A stretch of 64,000 bases of DNA from Siphonodentalium dalli (lineage: Eukaryota; Mollusca; Scaphopoda; Gadilida; Siphonodentaliidae), in the NCBI GenBank assembly GCA_032622095.1, contig CP136067.1, positions 81,060,705 to 81,124,704 on the forward strand. The letters are read 5' to 3'. The translations under genes and the position numbers were made by a program. The first letter of the stretch is position 1; every line of letters starts with the position of its first letter. Positions 47,352 through 56,040 of this stretch are shown here, one piece after another. A model generated the notes under the pieces. That model was given only the letters and a program-made list of their open reading frames with translations, was not told the origin of the DNA and made no database searches.

Positions 47352-47884
47352 ATTTATTCTACACCGTTCAGTCAGATAAGTTCAATCCATGAATGTCACC
47401 TTTATTGTTAATATAGCTACCTTTATTGTGATTTAAGTCTGACAATAACCAGTAATTATGGGGGGATTACCAGAAGCGGATGATCGACATATTAATGTAC
47501 GTCATCTTTCTTGGCGACGTCATCAAGAATAGTTCCGGCTTGTATTCCACTAGAGGTATACACTAATATGTATTCAATGGCTGGGATTCCGTTGAATACA
47601 TGTTGAGGTTGAGTGTTGTTCAGTTTCTCGCAAAATCGCAGTGGATTGTTTATAAGCAGTCACGATATTGAGTCTTTTCCTTATTTAGATTTGCGCGCAT
47701 TATCGGTCGTAAAAACCCCAATTTGGTGCATCTATAACTTACAACTCACAATACTACTGATAATAAATTCCTTATTTAGTATGTATTACCATATATAGGT
47801 TAGGAAATAATACTACAGCGCAACGGAACATTTTCATTGGACGATCTGATTGTTCCAAGTGTTTGTCTATAAACAAACGGTTCA

Positions 47885-48080
47885 GTAATGTTTTTGATGT
47901 TTGTTTACATAAAAAAGCATACAAACGTGACAATAACATGCAATGTACGTGATATTTATGATCGGTATAAGAACAATATAAGACTATTATATAATATTCT
48001 TTCTGTTTATGACGGTTTTAGCAGATATGACTATTTTAACAACTATATCCATGGCGAAGACAGCCAGTATCTTTAATTGT
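47885..48080. repeat. Relative of the inverted-repeat element at 44216
   Basis: GTGACAATAACATGCAATGT and TTTCTGTTTATGACGGTTTT..ACTATTTTAACA follow 44430-44520. It ends ~450 bp upstream of the GPCR start codon. Confidence 0.65.
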
Positions 48081-48240
48081 GTCCTATTATTAAAATCTTA
48101 ATATGAAATTAAAATGTTAAAAACATGCAAATATAGTATGGGAGCCCAGGGTAATAGAACATTAGAATGTGAATGTACAGTGTTGAAAGGATTAAATGGT
48201 GTAGACGAAACTCTATCAAAGATAAAATATTAATTAATCG

Positions 48241-48288
48241 TGATTATTTCAGATGGAGCTTGCCAATGATACGATGATGACACGATGA
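48241..48288 (+). promoter_or_regulatory. Possible 5'-UTR splice acceptor and short upstream ORF of the GPCR
   Basis: TGATTATTTCAG at 48241-48252 fits a 3' splice site, directly before an ATG that opens an 11-codon frame (48253-48288). If transcribed, this would be an upstream ORF about 240 bases before the receptor start. Inference only. Confidence 0.25.
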
Positions 48289-48528
48289 AAGCCAAGATGA
48301 AAATTATCAAGCGAATATGTAAGAAGAGAACATAGATTGAATCATTACAGGTGAAAACATCCATGAATACATGGAAATATTAATATGGAACAAGTAGATA
48401 ATGAAAAGATATCCAGAGTACCATCACTGTTTTGATGAATACGAAAAATGAATAAGGAAAATGGCTCAAGAGGACTGATAATCTAAAAAGAGGAATTTGA
48501 GTATCATTCGGACTATACTAACCTGAAG

Positions 48529-49728
48529 ATGTCATCATTGGAGACAACAGAGATGACAGTTTTCAGTGGTTATAACATAACCGCTTTTGAGAATGGAAGT
48601 GTTTTAAACAATTCAGTGCTTACTTGGCAACAAATAGTTTCCGAGGATGTACTTCAGTACGTTCAGATTACCTTTGTGGGGCTCAGTTTAACAGTGGCGT
48701 TAATAGGAATTGTGGGAAATGTTCTCAGCCTTGTTATTCTATGCCAAGTGAGGATGCGGACTGTGATAAACTATTACTTAATCGCGCTCGCGGTTTCTGA
48801 TATCCTGTTTCTTTTACACAGTTGTATGTTCGCCATAATGAGTATCATGACACACTATGATCACAGATTGGGAATAAACTTAAGAAATCAGCTATATAGT
48901 ATTTTTGGAGCCTATGGAAGCGTGGTCAGTGCGCGTATTACGTCGATTCTCACATTACTAATCTGTGTTGAGCGATTTGTTGCCGTCTACATTCCCATGA
49001 AGCTCAAAGCTATACATAGTAGCAGAAACACTGTAAAGATAATCGTAAGTGTCTACCTTGCTTGCTTTCTTTTGTTTGTGCCGCTAGCACTCAAATATGA
49101 AAGCAAGACAATCCAGAAAGGCAACAAAACTGTGACAATTCTTGTGAAATACTTTGGGAAACACTTAACGTTCTACACGGTATATGGAACAATCATGAAC
49201 ATTGTTTTTCGCTTCTTGCCTATATTCATTCAAGTCATTCTCAACTTCAAGATTTTCCAAGCTATCAAAAAAACTTGGAAACTTCGACGAATAATGACAA
49301 ATGGGTCGTATCAGGTTAACATTCAAGATCAGTCACGAGTGACAAAAATGCTTTGGATCGTGTCCTGTTCTTTTCTGGGTTTTATCATTCCCGGTGCTAT
49401 GAGTAGTATAGTGAGCCAAGTGTGGCCTAAGTATTCCCGGATTGGAGATGAAAGAAACCTGTATCAGCTTGTTTCTCTCATAACATATTTTCTTGAGACG
49501 TTAAACTCGTCCACAAACTTCATCATTTACATGATAATGAGTAAACAATTCCTCTCAGCATTCAAGAACATGTTCAGGAGGATAAAGAAAAAGCACAGGA
49601 AGTTCAGTGACAACCTTCGACTGTTACTGTTGAGACGGCACATGGAATCGAGTTCTACGGAGGAAGATATGATCAGAAAGAGGATCGAGGTGGGATTGGT
49701 GGACTATAAAGCGAGGTTTTATGACTGA
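48529..49728 (+). CDS. Class A (rhodopsin-type) G-protein-coupled receptor, probable neuropeptide-type orphan
   Basis: A 399-residue single-exon ORF with seven hydrophobic segments, at about 44-71, 81-105, 121-154, 168-190, 214-243, 271-297 and 309-337. Class A landmarks: GNV in TM1 (63-65), LAVSD in TM2 (87-91), ERF instead of DRY at the end of TM3 (148-150), proline 288 in TM6 within FIIPG, and NFIIY instead of NPxxY in TM7 (330-334). The extracellular N-terminus has N-glycosylation sequons at N16, N22 and N27; N199 in ECL2 is another. The basic C-terminus (RRIKKKHRK) fits helix 8. ERF and NFxxY occur in invertebrate FMRFamide-receptor-like groups. Oddity: position 3.25 is serine (126) and ECL2 has no cysteine, so the usual disulfide is missing. 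It would act at the plasma membrane; ligand unknown. The first ATG is chosen because it precedes the sequons. Confidence 0.93.
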   Translation: MSSLETTEMTVFSGYNITAFENGSVLNNSVLTWQQIVSEDVLQYVQITFVGLSLTVALIGIVGNVLSLVILCQVRMRTVINYYLIALAVSDILFLLHSCMFAIMSIMTHYDHRLGINLRNQLYSIFGAYGSVVSARITSILTLLICVERFVAVYIPMKLKAIHSSRNTVKIIVSVYLACFLLFVPLALKYESKTIQKGNKTVTILVKYFGKHLTFYTVYGTIMNIVFRFLPIFIQVILNFKIFQAIKKTWKLRRIMTNGSYQVNIQDQSRVTKMLWIVSCSFLGFIIPGAMSSIVSQVWPKYSRIGDERNLYQLVSLITYFLETLNSSTNFIIYMIMSKQFLSAFKNMFRRIKKKHRKFSDNLRLLLLRRHMESSSTEEDMIRKRIEVGLVDYKARFYD

Positions 49729-49864
49729 ATGTAGTCGAGACATTCCCTGCACCACCAGCATCCCCAGCATGTCATACATGCACTTGATGTTGTTTGTTAT
49801 GGAGTAAATGGGGAGCGTCTTCCAATGTTATGTCAAAGCACATATGCTAGAAATTTTTTTTGGG

Positions 49865-49870
49865 AATAAA
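49865..49870 (+). terminator. Candidate polyadenylation signal of the GPCR
   Basis: AATAAA, 137 bases after the stop codon; another AATAAA lies near 50070. Confidence 0.4.
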
Positions 49871-51000
49871 TGATGAAAGTTTGAATTTCAAGCATGATGG
49901 TAGATGATATTAATATGAGAAATTTTAATTTCATATAAATTTAGATATTCTCATATTAAAATTATGAAAATATTTTTTGTCAAATTATGAAATTTATAAG
50001 CTGTTATTTATTTATTTTTAACACAAAAATTACTACATCTCTGCATTGAGATTTTATTTTACAGTTGTAATAAAAATTAAGTCGAGCTCGACGTTCATTT
50101 GAGACTTGAATATTAAATGTCACTTTAACAATGAAAAACTAAAAAATCATTGGATTTGACTCGAGAGACTCAGGGTCGCAACGAAAGTTTTGACTGTGAT
50201 TATCTTATACATGTATGTGGGATCCTAACATGTCTTTGATAAATGGGCATATCTATATCAACAATCTTCTAATGTTATTCTAGCCGATCATATTGCATGT
50301 TACAAACCAAGCAGGCACATATATACAGCAGGAAAAGTCAACAAGTTAGAGAAGGATACTATCAGAACAATCATTTATGTGTGTGTTCAGTGTCGTGAGC
50401 TTCTTCCAATAATTATAACGAGAAAAAATTATCAATGAAAAACATTTTTATACACAATTAGGAAATTTTGTACTTGGTAAATCAGATTATAGGAAGGTTT
50501 AGATTGATAAAGGCATAACAGACAATAATCATTTGTACAGGAGGTGGGAAAATATTATGCAATAATCAGACTAATCAGACAACTACATGTATGTTATATT
50601 TGATATGGAAGTTCATGAAACATAACACAGTGATTTTGTTAGTTTTATATGAGACACGATATGTGATGTACTAAAGTCAGCATTAAATAAGGCCGCTGCT
50701 CGTGCATTACAATTTTAACACTCAGTATTATGTAGAGTTTGTCAACAAACTATAGTTGTTCTACCATTGGCCATGATCTCCCACCACACCGAGGTATAGC
50801 ATAGTCCGATATTACTTTACGGGAGATGTTAAAATGTTTCAATCTAAACCTCCCCTTTGTCTTGAAAATGGTGCCTACTGAATTCGGACAATTTATGGAT
50901 ATAATGAAAACTATTAAATCATATCTTCCATGTTAAAATCTGTTTTTCATATCCCCCACACAATGCCAAACGTATAATGCAGCATTTGAAATATAAGACT
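49871..51000. other. No further gene seen
   Basis: AT-rich; may include 3' UTR of the receptor. A 20-bp inverted pair ATATTAATATGAGAAATTTT / ATTCTCATATTAAAAT lies at 49908-49962. Confidence 0.45.
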
Positions 51001-51008
51001 TATATTTC

Positions 51009-51238
51009 CATGACTAGAACTTCCTGAAATTGTGTGCAAACCCTGTGCCAATATATTCACGTATATACGCGAGTCTCCCATAGGGAGCCTCGCATATATA
51101 AGAGAATACATTGGCCTAACAATATTTACTTGGACCTTTTAAGTCAGTACATTCTCTTATATATGCATATATAAGAGAATTCACTGGCACATGGTCTTCA
51201 ATGATACACCAGCGCAGCTCCCATCATGAAAGGGTTCA
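51009..51238. mobile_element. Decayed piggyBac-like element with two hairpins
   Basis: Minus orientation relative to 21539: the right end CATCATGAAAGGGTTCA has lost its TTAA. Hairpin 51047-51115 has a CTCCC/GGGAG tip; 51143-51187 has lost its whole apical part. Confidence 0.6.
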
Positions 51239-51465
51239 GACAAAAACAAACCGACCTGTGTTACCAGTGACCGGACTGACCACTTTCAGAACCCCCTCCC
51301 AACTTGAATTCATATTATTTAATTATTCTTCCATTTGGTAAACTACATGATTATGTAATCACAGCTTGAAGGTACTCAATCTGATTCGATGGTCCCCATA
51401 CATGTACCTTCAGATTCCAACTACAACACCATTTTTTGAGATGCCGCTTCAGTTATCAGAATTGA

Positions 51466-51718
51466 TTAACCCTTTGAGTGCCAGGTCCGATTTTTGTATC
51501 AACCCATATACCCTGTGCCAATGCATTCTCTTATATATGCGAGTCGACCATAGGTCGCCTCGCATATATAAGAGAATGCATTGGCCTAACAATTTAATTT
51601 TTTTTAACAATTTTTTAACAATTTTTTACAATTTTAATATATTTTATTATATTCTTTAACAGACTTATTGTGTAGGTTTAGGGCCGATAATATCGGCCCC
51701 TGGCACTCAAAGGGTTAA
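51466..51718. mobile_element. piggyBac-like element with one 69-bp hairpin
   Basis: TTAA at both edges; ends CCCTTTGAGTGCCAGGTCCG and CCCTTTGAGTGCCAGGGGCC. The first ~45 bp match the 15185 element up to CAACCCATAT, where the hairpin cassette (51517-51585, GACC/GGTC tip) replaces its arm. Confidence 0.82.
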
Positions 51719-51995
51719 TATATAGCCAAAAAATAATGCTAACCACAGTAAACTATAATATAAAATTGCCCAAAACATGTTATTTATCAACATTTTGTTC
51801 AACGAAATTTGGCATATCTAAAACACAAAGTCACTTGATTTATCCATTACATATCTAAGGAAATAACAAATTTCAAAATTCGACATCTGATCACTCTGAG
51901 CTTTGATGGGTGGGTTCCTCGACTGGAGTCAAATATTTTTACCCTCGAAGACAAAGAAATAGAAATTTGGGATCATTAGTTAGGATTGTGCATCT

Positions 51996-52080
51996 TTAAC
52001 CATTTCATTACTAATTGGATTCTTCCATTCAGTTGTAAAAGTGTGCATAGGAATGGTCTATTATTCAAAAGGACATAGGA
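51996..52080. mobile_element. piggyBac-like end
   Basis: TTAACCATTTCATTACTAAT then TTCTTCCATTCAGTTGTAAA, related to 38508 and 52774. The other end was not found. Confidence 0.4.
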
Positions 52081-52099
52081 GGAGATGACAGACAGAAAT

Positions 52100-52246
52100 A
52101 GAGCATCTCACATGAGTTTCAATTTTATACGGAATTTATCAACCGAGTTCACTAAATTTGATTTGAGCCAAGGTTTACTGAGGCTCAAATAGAATTTAGT
52201 GGACGAGGTTGATAAATTACATATAAAATAGAACGAGTTTGAGATA
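52100..52246. repeat. Large imperfect palindrome
   Basis: AATTTATCAACCGAGTTCAC and GTGGACGAGGTTGATAAATT lie within ~65-bp arms meeting at GAGCC..GGCTC. Confidence 0.8.
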
Positions 52247-52773
52247 CCTTTTAATATCACATGATCAAATAAACGCGAAGTATTCAACGAAAACAACAAT
52301 CATAAACTTCAGCGAGGGAAGTCATTTAAATAATGGCGTGACATCATCGCACGCGCTAATATTACACGTGTGTCTTACCAATAATTATGAAGCTGGTTTT
52401 GTGGGTTAATTATGTGATAAAAACTGATATTACAACTTCAGAAGATTGAAGTTATATTCATTGATGTGAAATGTTCTGATAATAAGTTCTACAAACATCA
52501 TCAATTAATATTTAGTATGGAAAAGGTGTTAATGCAGGACATAATAGTCGGTCTCACAACTAGGCTCTTTAGGGAATATCCAACCACTTTCTGTTTGATA
52601 CTGATTCTAGAGTACTTTTCGATGAGGAATTCAGTGGTTTTTGATAAAAGGGGCCCAAATTCCATTTTTAAGGGCCTGAACCCCAATTTTGGGGTTCAGC
52701 ACTTTTATCTCTTGTACCGGTTGACAAGCCTGCTCGAGAGGGGAGGGGTGGAATTAGCATGGCAGAAAAAGAG

Positions 52774-53123
52774 TTAACTCTTTCTGACTAAATGGATTCC
52801 CCCAATTCAGTTATAAAATATTCAGTACATTGGGATGGTCTATTATTCATTTGGAGGTGTGTACAGGGTAAATTAGCAGACAACCGTATGATGAAAAGAT
52901 AATACAAGTGATGAAGAATTCCTTTTCATTGATGGGAAATGTCAGACCTATGGTCGTTTGTTGAACTTATTATCTGAACATTTCCTAAGGGAACTACAGT
53001 AATGCCCTAAATAATTGACTCCCTAATAACAGCAGAATTACCCATAATTATGCTATGGTTAAGGAGTTGATTATTTAGGGCATTACTGTACCCATCAATG
53101 AGTAAAAAAAAATAAAGGGTTAA
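52774..53123. mobile_element. piggyBac-like element with nested MITE
   Basis: TTAACTCTTTCTGACTAAAT at the left and ATAAAGGGTTAA at the right. It contains the CCATTCAGTTATAAAA-type segment, a GTTGAACTTATTATCTGAAC segment, and a family M MITE (52997-53088) inserted at TA. Confidence 0.6.
52997..53088. mobile_element. Short internally deleted family M MITE (92 bp)
   Basis: Both CAG/CTG ends with TA flanks; about 120 bp of the middle is missing, joining AGCAGAATTA directly to CCCATAATTA. Confidence 0.8.
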
Positions 53124-53460
53124 GTTACCCCAGATAAATGTTCCATGAAGATGGTTTCCCATATCTTCATTAATAATATCAAATGGTTACTAGTCATGTC
53201 CCCTAATTAACCATTAAGACCCTAATCAAAATGTCAGGTTAGAAGAGGCCCTACACTAATGCAGCCAATTACCTAAAGTCAACACACAATGATGACTGTG
53301 ATTCTTTTACTCCATGCAGGGACATAAACCCTATTCAAGCAACTAGCTGCTGAGACACCCATCAAGATAAAATTGGAGTCTGGGGAGTGAATCTGATTAT
53401 TCAGAATTGTCTCCTTGTCTGTTGGAGATGTCTGGAGGCATTAACAAAGCCAGATGTTCC

Positions 53461-53908
53461 CAAGCCATAGTTTAGAGTGCCTGTCATTTGCAGAATGAGC
53501 TCCTCAGAGGGTGAATTTAGTGATTCTATGGCGCATAGTGGGCTAGCATTACCAAATATACCCTCTTGGGACCTCATTCTGCATGGCCTCATCTGCTATA
53601 TGCAAGACATAGATTCAGACAATCAGATTGAAGTTCACAAATGTGATGTACACCCATTGGAACCTCGATTATACAATGTGTCGCTGCCTATTTGGGGATA
53701 TAGAGAAACTAAACTAAAAAAGAAATAGAATCTATGTGAAGAAGTTTCTATAGAAATTTAAAATTTGCAGAGAAGATGAGGCCTAAGCAGAATGAGTTCC
53801 CCAGAGGGTGACTTTGGTGATGCTAGCCCACTGTGCGCAATAGCATCACTAAATTCACCCTCTGGGGACCTCATTCTGCAAATGACAGGCACACAAAACT
53901 CAGACTTG
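53461..53908. mobile_element. Composite hAT-type MITE (family F)
   Basis: Flanking octamers GATGTTCC (53453-53460) and GATGTCCT (53909-53916) agree at 6 of 8 positions; the paralogous right flank at 8429 reads GATGTTCC, so the original duplication was probably exact. Internal segment oriented as at 7967. Confidence 0.8.
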
Positions 53909-54556
53909 GATGTCCTCCAGGTGTTTTGTTAATTAGTGGCATGTTCAGGAGCAACTGGAGACACCCACCTCTGTCCCATCATGCACTCCCTAGATGTTAA
54001 ATAACTACTGATTGAGGTGGTTGTGGGAGTGAAGCATGCTTGACTATTTAGGTGTGTGCTGATGCACTTAACATCAAATAATTGTCCCTCAGAGGGCATG
54101 TATTCCATGCAATCTAGACAATCCCTTTCTCCGGCGATTGCATTTTCCCATTCAGTTTTAAATATTATGCATTGGAGTGATCTATTTAGAAGATAAAAAA
54201 GCTCTGTTGAGTGGATATTCAGGGACTGTGAACAAGCTGGCTTTCTGGCCAGTTCACAAACTATCATGCTCAAATCAACAATTATCCAATGAAACAGGGA
54301 ATGTTTATCTCTATTGTACAGTAATGCCCTAAATAATCGACTCCTTAACCAGAGCTGAATTATGGGTAACTTTTCAGGATTTAGTCGGAAATATGGCTTG
54401 TTGCCATTCATCGGAAAGCTCTTGGCGAGAGCTTTCTAATGAATGGCAACAAGCCATATTTCTGACTAAATCCTGAAAAGTTACCCATAACTCTGCTGTG
54501 GTTAAGGAGTCGATTACTTAGAGGATTACTGTAAGTCAACCACTAACAAAATTAAA
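53909..54556. repeat. Segmental duplicate of 8429-8876
   Basis: Same order of sequence as the 8-kb copy, plus the MITE at 54319-54531. The long minus-strand frame over this stretch is a by-product of the MITE and is not conserved in the other copy. Confidence 0.82.
54319..54531. mobile_element. Family M MITE with empty site in the paralogous segment
   Basis: CTCTATTG-TA-[213 bp]-TA-AGTCAAC here corresponds to CTCTATTG-TA-AGTCAAC near 8828-8843. This demonstrates TA duplication and gives exact ends. Confidence 0.92.
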
Positions 54557-55068
54557 AGAAACTGCATGAGAAGTATTTTTATCTACAATTTCCTATGAAA
54601 TTTCCTGATAAATTGGCGATAAAAACATCTGTATCGTTACTGCAGTTGCGATACAAGGTGCTTGTGACATCCTTGACAGTTCAAAATCATGAATGAACTA
54701 ACTAACTAATCGCGTGCAAAATCAAAACAATAGTCCAATGTATATTCTTGCACACTATAAACAAATAGTTTTTATCAGTATTTGATTGCCTCCATCGTGG
54801 GTAAAATGGTAAAACATATAAAAAACTAACTAATATATATTCGTTGAGTATTTATTATTTAATAATATCCATTAGACATATGCACCTGGAAATAAATCAA
54901 GCCAATCGTGTGACACAGTTACACTTGCAGGCTGGGAGAACTTACTCAATAAAGCTAGTCGTCAGACACAAATCCAACGATTTTGCCTTAATTGTAAAAA
55001 GAACTCTTAAAATGTAATTTGTGTGGTGGATTCGATCACACAAATAGTAGATAAACGTGTTATCATAT
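54557..55068. other. No gene recognised
   Basis: AT-rich, no structure seen. Confidence 0.4.
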
Positions 55069-55160
55069 GCACAATGTGTTTGTACCGATTCATGTATCGC
55101 GCGTTTTCATGGTCATATAGTGACTCGTCGCGATACATGAATCGATACAATCACATAGTG
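55069..55160. repeat. Palindrome
   Basis: CCGATTCATGTATCGCG and CGCGATACATGAATCG with matching outer sequence ACAATGTG..CACATAGTGT. Confidence 0.8.
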
Positions 55161-55289
55161 TATATCTCACATGTATCAGCATTACACGTTAAGAAGTGAG
55201 ATATCCTTTTTCCGGTGATCAAATCTCTGGGTATGTTCCATAGGCTTACTTGGTGCAGCACCTGAACAACTTCCTGTTGATCATATCTA

Positions 55290-55473
55290 CAGTAATGCTC
55301 TAAGTAATCGACTCCTTAACCACAGCAGAATTATGGGTAACTTTTCAGGATTTATTCGGAAATATGGCTTGTTGCCATTCATGAATGGCAACAAGCCATA
55401 TTTCCGACTAAATCCTGAAAAGTTACCCATAATTCTGCTGTGGTTAAGGAGTCGATTACTTAGAGCATTACTG
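55290..55473. mobile_element. Family M MITE with minimal centre (184 bp)
   Basis: TA-flanked, almost perfect palindrome; the arms meet directly at CATTCATGAATG without the usual GAAAGCTCTC core. Confidence 0.88.
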
Positions 55474-55674
55474 TATATTAAAAATACTTTCTGGTTGAAC
55501 ATGATTACGCAACTCATGGCTGTGTGGTGACGTATTTAATGAACATTGTCAATAGCAACATGCACGTGCTCTATGAGCACACTTCAATGACCGCTGCTTG
55601 TAATAATGACTAGTTTTATATTGCGATTAACCAATTACTTGCTCTAACACGCTTGGTACAATATATTCCCAGTC

Positions 55675-55985
55675 ATTTGTACAAGCCAACCAATGAACTG
55701 GCTGCAGCCATTGCAGGCGCTGCTCTAGTTTGATCAGAACATGCTCTGATACTCATCAGTATGACAAGCTGACTGGTACTCGTTTAACGCATGAGTGATG
55801 CGAAGCCGACACAGTACGAGCGACCTTGCTCAAGGGTCACAACTTGGCGTGGGTTTTGAAACAGCCAGCAATCCGACAATTGCACGTCGCTGAAAGCAGC
55901 CAAGCCACTGCTGTGTGGAGACTCAATGTTTACAGTGAATACAAGTCCGACACGCTAACCACTGGACCACAGAGCTCCACACGCT
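55675..55985 (-). repeat. tRNA-derived SINE-like repeat
   Basis: On the minus strand the head reads GTGGTCCAGTGGTTAGCGTG, containing a good A box (TGGTCCAGTGG), and ~35 bases later ACATTGAGTCTCC, a decayed B box. The body contains GTGACCCTTGAGCAAGGTC, a motif resembling central domains of several animal SINEs, and GCAATGGCTGCAGCCAGTTC. No clear tail or target duplication. Confidence 0.5.
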
Positions 55986-56032
55986 TGTGAATCGAAGTTA
56001 AATAGCAGCTCTAGACCAATCTAAAGGTTTGT

Positions 56033-56040
56033 GTTAATGA
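56033..56040 (+). repeat. hAT target-site duplication, left
   Basis: GTTAATGA, repeated at 58779-58786. Confidence 0.85.

Noticed and set aside
48529..49728. Opsin
   Set aside because: No retinal-binding lysine at the expected TM7 position, and NFIIY instead of NPxxY.
53929..54411. 160-codon minus-strand open frame
   Set aside because: Its start lies in the MITE palindrome and it is not preserved in the paralogous segment at 8.4-8.9 kb; no domain seen.
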